From positions 424,586-488,585 of the forward strand of contig CANNFU010000003.1 of NCBI GenBank assembly GCA_947503965.1: 64,000 bases of DNA, given 5' to 3'. The position numbers and the translations under genes are program-made. Below are positions 36,019-45,794 of this stretch, in pieces; the stretch's first letter is position 1, and the number at the start of each line of letters is the position of its first letter. A model generated the notes under the pieces. That model searched no databases. It had not been told where the DNA came from and was given only the letters and a program-made list of their open reading frames with translations. The stretch comes from an uncultured Paracoccaceae bacterium (GTDB lineage Bacteria; Pseudomonadota; Alphaproteobacteria; Rhodobacterales; Rhodobacteraceae).

Positions 36019-37325
36019 GTTGGCATGGGTCCCTTCACCTCAATCACCCGGTGCGGATAGGGGATTTCGATGTTGTTGTCCTTCAACGCGTTCCAGATCA
36101 GGAACAATACGTCCGAGGCATATTTGTTCTTGCCGTCATCAATGCCTTCCACCCAGAATTCCACACCGAAATCGATCCCACTGTCGCCGAAGCCGCGCAG
36201 TTCACAGTCGGGACCCTCGGGCTCGTTCAGCACACCGGGGTGGGTTGCGACCGCTGCTTCGATAATCCCAGGGACCTTGTTGATGTCGGTGTCGTAGCTG
36301 ACGGAAAAATCCACTGCGATCCGATTGGCGGATCCGGCATCGGAATAGTTCACCACACGCGTCGTGATAAAATCCTCGTTCGGGACAACGATCCAGCGGC
36401 CATCGAAGGTTTCAAGGATCGTGGCACGCGCGGTCATCTTGATGATGGTTCCGGCCTCGCCCCCGTCGAGTTCCACATAGTCGCCGACGGTCGCCTGCCC
36501 TTCGACCAGCAGGATCACACCAGAGATAAAGTTCGACGCGATTTTCTGCAGACCAAAGCCCAGACCGACACCAACCGCCCCCCCGATGATCGCAAGCGAG
36601 CTGAGACTGATCCCCATGATATTCATCAGCAGAAGGAACGCGACGCCGAAGATCGCAAATTCGGATGCCTTGATGATCAGCTGTCGGATGGCCGGTCGCA
36701 TCGGTTGCTTTTCGATATAAGCCGCCGATTGCGAATTTGACCATTGGCCAAGCCAGAACAGCAGGCTTGCTGCGATTGCCCCTCTGATCAATGCAAGCAA
36801 GGAAAAACTGATATTGCCAAGACCAAAGCGGGTTTCTTCGAGAGCCAGAACCACCTCATCCAGAAAACCGATTGCATAAAGTGCGGCAACTGGCACCAAC
36901 ACGAACCGCGCCAGCAGCTTCAGGAAAGGATCGGTGAGGATATGTTTGGCGAGCGCACGGGCCGCCAAAAACAGGAAAACTCTCTTGCCAAAGGCAATCA
37001 CCGCGCCAGAACCAAACAACGACCGTGTCACCGCTTCGCCAATCGCGGTGAACCCATACGCAAGAAGCGGCAGAAGCAATGGCACCAGGATCAAGACATA
37101 GCGTCTTGTGGATGCAATGATGGACTGATTATCAGCCGCGGGCGTTAACATCCGCGTGAGGCGTGGCGCAACGATCCGATTGACAATCCGCGCCAGCAGA
37201 TAGGCCCCGATCAGCAGCGCAAACTGCGACCACGCAGCCGGAGACAACAGCCATTCCTGAGCAAGCACAAGCGCCTGATCAAACGCCTGACGCGCCTGAT
37301 CCATCAAGGGCAAAGTCTGTTCCAT
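36015..37325 (-). CDS. MscS-type mechanosensitive channel
   Basis: 436 residues. Several hydrophobic segments precede the pore helix and beta domain: ISLSSLAIIGGAVGVGLGFGLQKIASNFISGVILL, then VGDYVELDGGEAGTIIKM, then TFDGRWIVVPNEDFITTRVVNYSD, all MscS landmarks. It releases solutes on osmotic downshock. GGAG lies 5 bases before ATG 37325, so the extra N-terminal codons of the open frame (to 37337) are left out. The stop overlaps the flavoprotein start. Confidence 0.92.
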   Translation of the reverse strand: MEQTLPLMDQARQAFDQALVLAQEWLLSPAAWSQFALLIGAYLLARIVNRIVAPRLTRMLTPAADNQSIIASTRRYVLILVPLLLPLLAYGFTAIGEAVTRSLFGSGAVIAFGKRVFLFLAARALAKHILTDPFLKLLARFVLVPVAALYAIGFLDEVVLALEETRFGLGNISFSLLALIRGAIAASLLFWLGQWSNSQSAAYIEKQPMRPAIRQLIIKASEFAIFGVAFLLLMNIMGISLSSLAIIGGAVGVGLGFGLQKIASNFISGVILLVEGQATVGDYVELDGGEAGTIIKMTARATILETFDGRWIVVPNEDFITTRVVNYSDAGSANRIAVDFSVSYDTDINKVPGIIEAAVATHPGVLNEPEGPDCELRGFGDSGIDFGVEFWVEGIDDGKNKYASDVLFLIWNALKDNNIEIPYPHRVIEVKGPMPT

Positions 37326-37382
37326 AGCCGCTCCCACTCACCACATGACATTGTTGTGCCGTCCACACGGCTGTTGGGCAAG

Positions 37383-37988
37383 TCAGACCATCTGCTTGAT
37401 CGCGGAAACATGTACCGGATTGGCTTGCAAGGCATCGCCAGCCAGGGCGGCGGCAGTATCCATCAGTTGATCAGCCTCGATGAGACGGTCGACCAGCCCC
37501 CATGCCAATGCGTCCGCCGCCGACACCTTTTGCCCCGCCATCAGGATCATCTTTGCACGCGCTGGCCCCACGAGCCCTTTCAAACGCGCCGGATCAGAGG
37601 GTTGCGGCAAAAACCCCAGCTTCATCACCGGATAAAAGAATTTGGCTGTCGGCACTGAAATGCGCAAATCACAGGCCAGCACCATGCCAAACGCACCCCC
37701 CGCGACCGTTCCGTTCAACGCCGCAATCGTCAGGCCGGGAAGTGCGGCAATGGCACCCGACAGCCGCTCCCACACCGGATCAGTGGCCAGCCCGGCCTTG
37801 GCCGCCTCCAGATCAGCGCCAGCGCTGAAAACGGCCCCGGTGCCTGTCAGGATGAACGCCTTGGCGGTTGTCGCGTCTTCGGCGGTATCCGCCAATTCGG
37901 TCAGCATTTCACGTGTCAACGCACCGGCCTTGTCGGGCCGGTCAATCGTGACTGTCCACAGATCCCCATCCTTGTTGCAGCGGATCAT
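37383..37988 (-). CDS. enoyl-CoA hydratase/isomerase family protein
   Basis: 201 residues, short for the family (about 260) because the C-terminal helical part is reduced. The crotonase core is visible: FILTGTGAVFSAGADLEAA and IAALNGTVAGGAFGMVLACDLRIS, which form the oxyanion hole, and the LGFLPQPSDPARL region. The catalytic Glu of classic hydratases is not clear, so the reaction is uncertain. It overlaps the SDR gene by 4 bases (ATGA) and probably works with it on an acyl-CoA. Confidence 0.85.
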   Translation of the reverse strand: MIRCNKDGDLWTVTIDRPDKAGALTREMLTELADTAEDATTAKAFILTGTGAVFSAGADLEAAKAGLATDPVWERLSGAIAALPGLTIAALNGTVAGGAFGMVLACDLRISVPTAKFFYPVMKLGFLPQPSDPARLKGLVGPARAKMILMAGQKVSAADALAWGLVDRLIEADQLMDTAAALAGDALQANPVHVSAIKQMV

Positions 37989-38743
37989 ACAAGACCCACC
38001 TTGGCGCGAATGTCATCATCGCGCAGGCTGACATCCTGACCCAGAAACGCATCCGCGTCGGGCGTACACATCCACAAAAGCGCCTGTGCAGGCCATTCAG
38101 GCGGGATGTGAACCGACCAATCCAGCTGACTGACCCGGTTGACACCCGATGCCTTGATGTCGCGTTGCATTTGTGTGGCGACTGTTCCCGGCGAAAGCCC
38201 CAGGATACGCAGGCCCTTGTCGCGCGCCTCCAGATCGGCCGCGCGGGTTAGCATGTACGCCCCGGCCTTGGAACTGCAATAGGCTGTCCATCCCTCAACC
38301 GGTCCATGGGCGGCACCGGACGAGATATTGATGATCGTCCCATGCCCCTGCGCAATCATTCCAGGCATGGCAGCGCGCATGCCGTACATCACGCCTTTCA
38401 GGTTGATATCAATGGTGCGCGCCCACGCCTCTGGGTCGATGTCGGCAAGATGGCCGATGGGATCAATCGCACCGGCATTATTGATCAGTATATCAAGCCC
38501 GCCAAACGTTTTCGCGGTGGCGGATACGGCGGTTTCCACCTCGGCATGGCGGGATACGTCACACGGGATGGCCAATGCTTTTTCGCCAATTTCGCCCGCG
38601 ATCTCGGCGATGTCGTCGGTGCTGCGCGCGACCAGAGCCACATTCGCACCCGACGCGGCAAAGGCACGCGCGGCGGCCGAACCAATCCCCCGGCTTGCGC
38701 CGGTAATCAGTACGGTTTTCCCGACCATGTTAATGTTTTTCAC
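37985..38743 (-). CDS. short-chain dehydrogenase/reductase
   Basis: 252 residues. NAD(P)-binding GASRGIGSAAARAFA, DILINNAGAIDPIGHLAD, and the active site NISSGAAH with YCSSK (Tyr and Lys of YxxxK) are complete. FabG-like fold; substrate unknown. The gene starts with GTG at 38743 with an upstream AGGGAT. It is followed by a coupled crotonase gene and is divergent from the DUF2125 gene. Confidence 0.92.
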   Translation of the reverse strand: MKNINMVGKTVLITGASRGIGSAAARAFAASGANVALVARSTDDIAEIAGEIGEKALAIPCDVSRHAEVETAVSATAKTFGGLDILINNAGAIDPIGHLADIDPEAWARTIDINLKGVMYGMRAAMPGMIAQGHGTIINISSGAAHGPVEGWTAYCSSKAGAYMLTRAADLEARDKGLRILGLSPGTVATQMQRDIKASGVNRVSQLDWSVHIPPEWPAQALLWMCTPDADAFLGQDVSLRDDDIRAKVGLV

Positions 38744-38864
38744 TCTAATCCCTTTCGGTTTGGCATTTGGATGGCTACTTAGTGAATCGCAAATTCCGTC
38801 CTGGCCCGTATACTACGAACGCTCGGCGCGGTTCGAAAGACAAGATAACGAAAAGGAATTCAGG

Positions 38865-40367
38865 ATGTTGATGACTGCAAGATTGCGTAACGCGGCTTGT
38901 TTGGCAGCATTGGTGGCCGGTGGCGCAGCGCAGGCCGATGTAACGGCAGACCAAGTGTGGGAAAACTGGAAATCTCAGATGATGGTCAACGGCGAGGACA
39001 GTGTATCCATCGGCGCAGAGGAATCATCTGGCGGTGTGGTGACGGTACGTGATCTGGTCATTTCCTTTGACGATCCCGAAGCAAGCTTTGAGGCGAATTT
39101 CGGTGATCTGACCTTTACAGAGCAAGGCGATGGCACGGTCAGTATCACCATGTCAGACAGCTATCCGATGTCCATCACGACTGTAGAAGGTGCTGTCATC
39201 AACCTAATCGCAAGCCAGGAAGGCCTGGAAATGCTGGTCAGTGGCGACCCGGACGCCATGAATTATGAAGTCTCGGCGGATACATACACGATTGCGCTGG
39301 ACAATGTTGTGGATGGCGATGTCACCTTTAACGGCGAAGCAAAGGTCGTTTTGAACGATTTGGTCAGCACCTATGATGTCACAAATGGCGACCTTCGCAA
39401 TATCGACTATGCGGGCAGTCTGGCTTCAGTTGATCTGTTGATTGACGTTCAGATCCCCGGCGGCGCAGGCGACTACATCACCGGCGGTGGCAAGATCGAG
39501 AACATGGTGATGAATGCCACGGTTGCGATGCCAATGGACGCGGATTTCGAAAACCCCGACGATATGTTCACCAACGGCTTTGCTGCGTCGGGCGGCTATA
39601 CAGTCGACAACGGCGCCTATATCTTTGACATCAACGCAGAAGGTGATCAGGCTTCCGGCTCTGTCACTATGGGCGAAACCAGCCTGACTGGTGAGATCAG
39701 CAACGAAATTGTCGCCTATGACACGAGCACCAAGGACGTGGCTGTCAGCGTCACAACCAGCCAGTTGCCCTTTCCGGTCGAAGTTGGGCTGAGCGAATAT
39801 GGCGTTGGCTTTGAGATGCCCACGGCCAAAAGCGATACACCGTCGCCCTTTGGCATCAATCTTGATTTTGTCGATCTGACGCTCAATGACATGGTCTGGA
39901 ACCTGTTTGATCCCGGCAGCGTATTGCCCCGTGATCCCGCGACGGTACAATTCGCGTTGAGCGGTCTGGCAAAGCCATTGTTCGATATGATGGACCCGGC
40001 CCAACAGGATGCCATGAATGCGTCTGACATGCCGTTTGAACTGGCCGAACTGAACCTTGAAAACCTGCGTATTGCTGCGGCTGGTGCCTTGGTCACAGGT
40101 ACGGGTGCGTTCACCTTTGACAATAGCGATATGCAAACCTTTGCCCCGCTGCCAAAGCCAGAAGGTGATGTTGTTGTGGAAATCAGCGGGCTGAACCGCC
40201 TGATCGACAACCTGATTTCCATGGGAATCGTCCGCGCAGAGGATGCGATGGGTCCACGTATGATGATGGGCATGTTTGCCCGTTCAACCGGCGACGACCG
40301 GCTTGAGACCAAGTTGGAGGTCACTGAGGACGGGCGCGTTCTGGCGAACGGTCAGCAAATCCGCTAA
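38865..40367 (+). CDS. DUF2125 protein, exported
   Basis: 500 residues. ATG 38865 follows AAGGA by 7 bases and gives a signal peptide (MLMTARLRNAACLAALVAGGAAQA) and mature DVTADQVWENWKSQM. The frame is open to 38328 but runs antisense to the SDR gene. The long beta-rich body (GGVVTVRDLVISFDDPEASFEANFGDLTFTEQ) matches the DUF2125 group of alphaproteobacteria. The function is unknown; it is probably periplasmic or outer-membrane. A terminator follows. Confidence 0.82.
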   Translation: MLMTARLRNAACLAALVAGGAAQADVTADQVWENWKSQMMVNGEDSVSIGAEESSGGVVTVRDLVISFDDPEASFEANFGDLTFTEQGDGTVSITMSDSYPMSITTVEGAVINLIASQEGLEMLVSGDPDAMNYEVSADTYTIALDNVVDGDVTFNGEAKVVLNDLVSTYDVTNGDLRNIDYAGSLASVDLLIDVQIPGGAGDYITGGGKIENMVMNATVAMPMDADFENPDDMFTNGFAASGGYTVDNGAYIFDINAEGDQASGSVTMGETSLTGEISNEIVAYDTSTKDVAVSVTTSQLPFPVEVGLSEYGVGFEMPTAKSDTPSPFGINLDFVDLTLNDMVWNLFDPGSVLPRDPATVQFALSGLAKPLFDMMDPAQQDAMNASDMPFELAELNLENLRIAAAGALVTGTGAFTFDNSDMQTFAPLPKPEGDVVVEISGLNRLIDNLISMGIVRAEDAMGPRMMMGMFARSTGDDRLETKLEVTEDGRVLANGQQIR

Positions 40368-40387
40368 TTCATTCAACAGCTTTCCAG

Positions 40388-40419
40388 GTGGCGCGGCATG
40401 ACAATGTCGCGCCATTTTT
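40388..40419 (+). terminator. Rho-independent terminator after the DUF2125 gene
   Basis: TGGCGCG (40389-40395) and CGCGCCA (40408-40414) with an inner CAT/ATG pairing, then TTTTT. Confidence 0.88.
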
Positions 40420-40472
40420 GTTGCGGCCTGTCTATCTGCGCACTAGGTCTGACCTAACAACAAGGACATCAT

Positions 40473-41819
40473 ATGACTCAATCCCTTTCTGACCTGTCTG
40501 CACAGATGCTTGACGCCGCCCGGACCGCTGGGGCCGATGCCGCAGATGCGATGGCGATTGACGGTACAAGCCTGTCAATCGTCGTCCGGGCCGGCGCATT
40601 GGAGCAGGCAGAGCGATCCGAAGGGATTACCATCGGACTGCGCGTTCTGGTCGGCCAAAAACAGGCTTGTGTCTCTTCATCGGATGCCAAGCCGGGAACG
40701 TTAAGGGAAATGGCAGAACGCGCCGTTGCGATGGCGAAAGAGGCCCCCGAAGACCCCTATGCCGGGCTTGCCGATCCTGATCAACTGGCCACCCATACGG
40801 ATACGACAACGCTTGAGCTGTTTGACCCGGCCGAGGAACCAGATCCTTCAGCCTTGCAAGATGATGCCGCGCGGGCAGAGGCCGCAGCCCTGCGCAACCC
40901 TGCGATTTCACAGGTTCAAGCCGCCTCTGCAGGGTATAGTCGCCGCCATATCCATCTGGCAGCAACCAACGGGTTTTCGGCCGGATATGCACGTAGTGAT
41001 CGTGGTCTGTCCTGTGTCGCCATCAGCGGGAGCGGCGCCGATATGGAACGTGACTATGACTATGACAGCCGCGTCTTTCAAAGCGACCTGCGCGATGCGG
41101 ATGAAATCGGCGAAACCGCCGCCGCCCGCGCGGCAGAGCGGGCAGGTGCCCGCAAACCGAAAACCGGGGCCTTCCCGGTGCTGTTTGATGAACGCATTGC
41201 CAATTCACTGATCGGCAGTCTGTTGCAGGTCATCAATGGTGCTGCGATTGCAAGGGGGTCAAGCTGGCTGCGCGATGCGCTGGGTGAGCAGGTTTTGCCT
41301 GCGCATCTGTCCCTGATGGAAGAGCCGCACCGGCTGCGCATCGCAGGTTCGCGTCTGTTTGATGCCGAAGGGCTGCCGACGGCGCGCCGTGCCATCGTAG
41401 ATAACGGTGTGCTGACGGGCTGGACACTTGACCTCGCCAACGCGCGTAAACTTGGACTGCAGAGCACCGCCAACGCTGGCAGCAGCCCCGGGTCGCCGCC
41501 ATCGCCCAGTCTGTCGAATGTCAGCCTGACCCAGGGCGACCAAAGCCGCGATGATCTGATCAAGCAAATGGGAACAGGGCTGCTTGTCACTTCGATGATC
41601 GGGTCAACCATCAATCCCAATACCGGGGATTATTCGCGCGGGGCGTCTGGGTTCTGGGTCGAGAACGGTGAGATCACCTATCCCGTTAACGAGTGTACTG
41701 TCGCGGGCAATCTGCGTGATATGCTCAAAACGATTATCCCGGCCAATGATGCGCGTGGATACCTCAGCCGGGTGGTTCCGTCACTTCTTGTCGAGGGGCT
41801 TACCCTTGCCGGTGACTGA
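40473..41819 (+). CDS. pmbA: TldD/PmbA family protein (PmbA/TldE)
   Basis: 448 residues. PmbA (TldE) partners TldD in a heterodimeric metallopeptidase that trims peptides such as microcin B17 precursor. The PmbA landmarks are present: ITIGLRVLVGQKQACVSSSD, TGAFPVLFDERIANSLIGSLLQVINGAAIARGSSWL and TNPxTGDYSRGASGFWVENGEITYPV (here NPNTGDYSRGA...). It lacks the HExxxH zinc motif that is found in TldD, as expected for this subunit. It overlaps the next start by 8 bases. Confidence 0.92.
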   Translation: MTQSLSDLSAQMLDAARTAGADAADAMAIDGTSLSIVVRAGALEQAERSEGITIGLRVLVGQKQACVSSSDAKPGTLREMAERAVAMAKEAPEDPYAGLADPDQLATHTDTTTLELFDPAEEPDPSALQDDAARAEAAALRNPAISQVQAASAGYSRRHIHLAATNGFSAGYARSDRGLSCVAISGSGADMERDYDYDSRVFQSDLRDADEIGETAAARAAERAGARKPKTGAFPVLFDERIANSLIGSLLQVINGAAIARGSSWLRDALGEQVLPAHLSLMEEPHRLRIAGSRLFDAEGLPTARRAIVDNGVLTGWTLDLANARKLGLQSTANAGSSPGSPPSPSLSNVSLTQGDQSRDDLIKQMGTGLLVTSMIGSTINPNTGDYSRGASGFWVENGEITYPVNECTVAGNLRDMLKTIIPANDARGYLSRVVPSLLVEGLTLAGD

Positions 41820-42597
41820 TCTTCCGCTTCTGGTCGACGCGGCACGCGCGGCAGGGGATATCGCAAAACGCTATTTCAAAAACGCGCCGGATGTGACCGA
41901 CAAACCTGATGGGGCAGGGCCCGTCACCGAGGCTGATCTGGCGGTGAACGCCATGTTAGAGCATGAACTGCAACAGGCACGGCGCGACTATGGATGGTTG
42001 TCGGAAGAGACCGAAGACAGCACCGCGCGGTTAGGCACAAAGCGCCAATTTGTGATTGACCCTATTGATGGCACGCGCGCCTTTATTGAAGGCAGCAAGG
42101 ATTGGGCGCATTCGCTTGCCGTGGTCGAAGAGGGGGTTGTGGTGGCCGCCGCCGTTTACATGCCAATGCGCGATCTGATGTTTGCTGCTGCTTTGGGCGC
42201 GGGCGCGACTTGTAACGGTACGCCGATCCGCGTCACCGACCCGGACGTCGCTGATGCAACCGTGCTGGGTGCCAAGATCAACATGCAACCGCAGTTCTGG
42301 AGGCATGGCCAGGTGCCACCGATGAAACGCACCTTTCGGTCATCTCTGGCTTATCGGCTGTGCCTGGTGGCGCAGGGGCAGTTCGATGGCATGATGACGT
42401 TCCGGCCCAGCTGGGAATGGGATATTGCCGGTGGTGCGCTGATCGCGTCCGAGGCGGGGGCAGTCATAACGGATCAACACGATCACGACTTGCGGTTCAA
42501 CAATCGTCACCCTCAGGTCCCTGGCGTTCTTGTGGCCGGTCCGCAATTGCATGCAGACCTAGCCGCCCGGCTTGAGCCGCAGCCGCCAAAGGCATAA
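41812..42597 (+). CDS. inositol monophosphatase family, CysQ-like nucleotidase
   Basis: 261 residues from GTG 41812, which overlaps the pmbA stop by 8 bases. Metal-binding motifs are GPVTEADLAVN, LSEETEDS, DPIDGTRAF and WEWDIAGGALIASEAGA. The family includes 3'(2'),5'-bisphosphate nucleotidase (CysQ), inositol monophosphatase and histidinol phosphatase. The position between pmbA and DUF4170/waaA is like that of cysQ genes in Rhodobacterales, so the CysQ role is favoured but not proven. Confidence 0.85.
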   Translation: MTDLPLLVDAARAAGDIAKRYFKNAPDVTDKPDGAGPVTEADLAVNAMLEHELQQARRDYGWLSEETEDSTARLGTKRQFVIDPIDGTRAFIEGSKDWAHSLAVVEEGVVVAAAVYMPMRDLMFAAALGAGATCNGTPIRVTDPDVADATVLGAKINMQPQFWRHGQVPPMKRTFRSSLAYRLCLVAQGQFDGMMTFRPSWEWDIAGGALIASEAGAVITDQHDHDLRFNNRHPQVPGVLVAGPQLHADLAARLEPQPPKA

Positions 42598-42632
42598 GCT
42601 GCTGCAAATCCAACGCATATAAAGGTTTCCCC

Positions 42633-42875
42633 ATGACACAACGCTTGCACCTGGTCTTTGGCGGCGAATTGGTCGATCCGTCCAAAAACGTGTTCAAGGA
42701 CGTTGATGACATCGACATTGTCGGCATGTTTCCGAATTATGATGCCGCATATAATGCATGGAAAGCCGCCGCACAGCGCACGGTCGACAATGCGCATATG
42801 CGTTATTTTATTGCTCATATTCACCGGCTGCGCGATGAAGAGACCGCAGCCTCTTCAACCGAAGAACTGGGTTAA
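42633..42875 (+). CDS. DUF4170 domain protein
   Basis: 80 residues. The start RLHLVFGGELVDPSKNVFKDVDDIDIVGMFPNYDAAYNAWKAAAQRTVDNAHMRYFIAHIHRL is the entire DUF4170 domain. The function is unknown. It sits 35 bases after the cysQ-like gene and 26 before waaA in a same-strand run of lipid A/LPS genes. Confidence 0.85.
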   Translation: MTQRLHLVFGGELVDPSKNVFKDVDDIDIVGMFPNYDAAYNAWKAAAQRTVDNAHMRYFIAHIHRLRDEETAASSTEELG

Positions 42876-42901
42876 GACACACCGCCCGCAGGACCAACGC
42901 C

Positions 42902-44098
42902 ATGGCACGATCCCTTTCCATTGCGGCCTATCTGGCCAATCTGGGCGTATCGGGCCGCGATCTCGGGCCTGACGAGCTTCCGCCGCGTCCGGCAGGCACG
43001 ATTATCTGGGCGCGTTGCAGTGAACCTGACCAACTGACGATCATTGAGACACTGGGCCGCAAGGTTGCCGAAGACGGCGACCCGATCCAGATTATTGCGA
43101 CCTTGCATAACTGGCACAAATCCCGCTCAAACCGGGCTTTGCCCGAACCCCAGGGCAAGGAAAGCATCCGCAGCTTTATCCAGCATTGGGACCCATCCAT
43201 GGTGATCTGGGTGCGCGGTGATCTGGACTTGGTCATGCTGGACGAAATCCGCTCGGCAAGGATTGCCAGTATTCTGGTCGACGCCAACGGCGAAGGGCTG
43301 GACAGTGTTGCGGGCGGCTGGGTCCCCGGTGCGATGCGCTCGGTTCTGGCCCAGTTCGAGGCGATCCTGACCGTTGACCGGGGGGCGGCAGAACGATTGA
43401 TCCGTGCCGGCGCACCCGCTGACAAGGTGCTGATCGCGGGCGAGATGGAAGACAGCGATCCAGCGCTGCCTTGTGACGAGGAAGAGCGACAAGCGATTGC
43501 AACCGCTATCGGTACCCGACCTGTCTGGCTTGCTGCGGCCGCACATCTTAGCGAATGGCCTGATCTGTGTCTTGCGCATCAGGATGCCAGCCACAGGGCC
43601 CATCGCCTGTTGTTGATCATCGCGCCGGCCGATATCCGGCAGGCCCAAGACTTTGCGAGCATGATGCGCGGACAGAATTTCAATGTCGCCCTTCGATCGG
43701 AAGAGCCCGACCCAAAGGAAACAACGCAGGTCTATGTTGTCGATACCGAGGAAGAGCTGGGACTTTGGTATCGCATCGCCCCTATCACCTATCTGGGCGG
43801 GAGCCTTTACGGAGGCGGCTGCCGCGATCCGTTCGAGGCCACAGCGCTGGGCTCTGCGGTGCTGTATGGTCCACAGGTTGCGCCCTATCAAAAACATGCC
43901 GCACGGCTGAATGCCGCGGGCGCTTCGCGTCTGATCCGGTCGACAAATGATCTTGGGCTGGTGGTTGAGGCATTGCTGGCACCAGATATCACTGCTGAAA
44001 TCGCGCATGCCGCCTGGGATGTCACGTCGCGTGGGGCTGATGTGACCAACCGTATTGCGGCCTATATCCAGGCCCGTCTTGAAGAATTGGAAAACTGA
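42902..44098 (+). CDS. waaA: 3-deoxy-manno-octulosonic acid (Kdo) transferase-like protein
   Basis: 398 residues. The C-terminal half fits WaaA/Kdt[48 protein letters not shown] with GG...DP as nucleotide-sugar site. The N-terminal half is unusual: it lacks the membrane anchor and the usual SVGE (here WARCSEPDQ). Neighbours cysQ-like, DUF4170 and lpxK support the lipid A context. Whether it adds Kdo to lipid A or is a specialised paralogue cannot be settled here. The lpxK start follows one base after its stop. Confidence 0.75.
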   Translation: MARSLSIAAYLANLGVSGRDLGPDELPPRPAGTIIWARCSEPDQLTIIETLGRKVAEDGDPIQIIATLHNWHKSRSNRALPEPQGKESIRSFIQHWDPSMVIWVRGDLDLVMLDEIRSARIASILVDANGEGLDSVAGGWVPGAMRSVLAQFEAILTVDRGAAERLIRAGAPADKVLIAGEMEDSDPALPCDEEERQAIATAIGTRPVWLAAAAHLSEWPDLCLAHQDASHRAHRLLLIIAPADIRQAQDFASMMRGQNFNVALRSEEPDPKETTQVYVVDTEEELGLWYRIAPITYLGGSLYGGGCRDPFEATALGSAVLYGPQVAPYQKHAARLNAAGASRLIRSTNDLGLVVEALLAPDITAEIAHAAWDVTSRGADVTNRIAAYIQARLEELEN

Positions 44099-44099
44099 T

Positions 44100-45098
44100 A
44101 TGCGCGCCCCGCTTTTTTGGTTTTTGCCGCCGGACCGTTCTGGTGTTCTGGCGCGGGGTCTGGCCCCTTTGGCGGCGATCTATGCCGGACTGACCGCGCG
44201 CAGATTGCGCCAAGAACCCAAGATTGATGCCGATGTGCCCGTCATCTGCATGGGCAACATCAATGCGGGCGGAACTGGCAAGACGCCCACCACCATCGCG
44301 CTGATCGCGCGGTTGCAAGAGCGAGGATATCGGCCCCATGTCGTGTCGCGCGGATATGGCGGCCGTTTTGAAGGTCCGGTGCAGGTTGATGAACGCAATC
44401 ACAAGGCAGATGAGACAGGGGACGAGCCGCTATTGCTGGCTGCCTTTGCGCCAACCTGGGTGGCCAAGGAACGCGCGGCGGGTGTGCAGGCGGCCCAGAA
44501 TGCAGGCGCGGATGTGATCTTGCTGGACGATGGGTTTCAGAATCCTGATGTGGTCAAGGACCTGTCTATCGTTGTGGTTGATGCGATGCGCGGCTTTGGC
44601 AACGGGCGGGTGATCCCCGCAGGTCCGTTGCGTGAACCCGTTGCCGCGGGGCTAAAACGGGCGGACTTCGTTCTGTCGATTGGCCCACCCGCGGCACAGG
44701 ATCGCTTTACCGCCGCGTGGGACATCACTGTGCCGCATCTGGTCGGGCATCTGGCCCCGCTGCCCACCGGCATGCCCTGGCGGGACCTCAAGTTGCTGGC
44801 CTTCGCAGGGATCGGCCACCCGGAAAAATTCTTTCTCACACTTCGCGACATGGGTGCCGATGTGGTGCGCGCCGAGGCTTTGGGCGATCACCAACCCCTG
44901 ACGGACGCACTGATGAAACGGCTTGAGCTGGAGGCACAGGCGCGCGGTGCGCAGCTAGTCACGACGGAAAAGGACGCGGTGCGCTTGCCAGACAGCTTTC
45001 GCATGAAGGTGCTGACACTGCCTGTCCGGCTGGAGTTGGTCGACTGGGCGCCGCTGGACGCGGCGCTTGATCGGCTGGGGCTTGAAAAAAGGTCCTGA
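44100..45098 (+). CDS. lpxK: tetraacyldisaccharide 4'-kinase
   Basis: 332 residues. Adds the 4'-phosphate of lipid A at the inner membrane. Walker A GGTGKT at 57-62 within [25 protein letters not shown] ([10 protein letters not shown]), [22 protein letters not shown] and [11 protein letters not shown] are the LpxK motifs. The ATG at 44100 begins one base after the waaA stop codon; the open frame to 44055 is overlap. Convergent with the dsbA-like gene. Confidence 0.95.
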   Translation: MRAPLFWFLPPDRSGVLARGLAPLAAIYAGLTARRLRQEPKIDADVPVICMGNINAGGTGKTPTTIALIARLQERGYRPHVVSRGYGGRFEGPVQVDERNHKADETGDEPLLLAAFAPTWVAKERAAGVQAAQNAGADVILLDDGFQNPDVVKDLSIVVVDAMRGFGNGRVIPAGPLREPVAAGLKRADFVLSIGPPAAQDRFTAAWDITVPHLVGHLAPLPTGMPWRDLKLLAFAGIGHPEKFFLTLRDMGADVVRAEALGDHQPLTDALMKRLELEAQARGAQLVTTEKDAVRLPDSFRMKVLTLPVRLELVDWAPLDAALDRLGLEKRS

Positions 45099-45116
45099 TC
45101 CGGTCCGGGCTGACTA

Positions 45117-45782
45117 CTAGCCCAGTTTACCATCCAGAACCTCGGCGAATTCGTCATACGCCATATTTGAATACTTCTGTCCGTCGATCATGAAACTTGG
45201 GGTCGAATCGATCCCGTCACGTTCTGCGTTGGCCTGATACCAGGTGAACAGCGCCTCGGCCTTGGCCGCATCGCTGAGAACCGCGTCCAGTGTCGCATCA
45301 TCCAGCCCGGCGGTCTTTGCCAGTGTCCGCAGCTCTTGAATAATCTGCGCCGGATCGCCGCTGGCCAGCCATTCGCGCTGGCGCTGATACAGGATATCCG
45401 AGAACGCAAAGAAGAAACTTGTGTCGTTCGTTGCCCGCGCGATCATCGATGCCCACAGACCTGGGCGATCAAAATACACCTCGCGATAGATGAACTTGAC
45501 CTTGTCGGTTTCAACATAATTCTGCTCTAGCAGTTTAAGCTGGTTGGCATGAAACGACGCGCAGTGCGGGCAGGTGAAAGAGGCATATTCAATCACCTCG
45601 ATCGGCGCGTCCGGGTTGCCCTTGATCATCTCGACGATTTCGGGCGCGGCGCCATCTGTCGTTTGTGCGTTGGCCGCCCCAGGTAACAGGCCCGTTGCGG
45701 GATCTGGCCGTGTCACCATCCAGCCTGCACCAAGGGCTATGACTGCACCGCCGCCAGCGGCCAAAAGAGTTCTGCGTTTCAT
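45117..45782 (-). CDS. DsbA family thiol-disulfide protein
   Basis: 221 residues. N-terminal signal region starts MKRRTLLAAGGGAVIALGAGW, followed by an exported thioredoxin-like fold with the redox motif YASFTCPHCASFH (CPHC, Cys about 71 and 74), an inserted helical domain, and cis-Pro TPSFMIDGQKY. It oxidises or shuffles disulfides in the periplasm. It lies directly after the dciA-like gene on the same strand. In related genomes smc often follows this gene; here lpxK does, convergently. Confidence 0.9.
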   Translation of the reverse strand: MKRRTLLAAGGGAVIALGAGWMVTRPDPATGLLPGAANAQTTDGAAPEIVEMIKGNPDAPIEVIEYASFTCPHCASFHANQLKLLEQNYVETDKVKFIYREVYFDRPGLWASMIARATNDTSFFFAFSDILYQRQREWLASGDPAQIIQELRTLAKTAGLDDATLDAVLSDAAKAEALFTWYQANAERDGIDSTPSFMIDGQKYSNMAYDEFAEVLDGKLG

Positions 45783-45794
45783 ATCAACCTCTGA

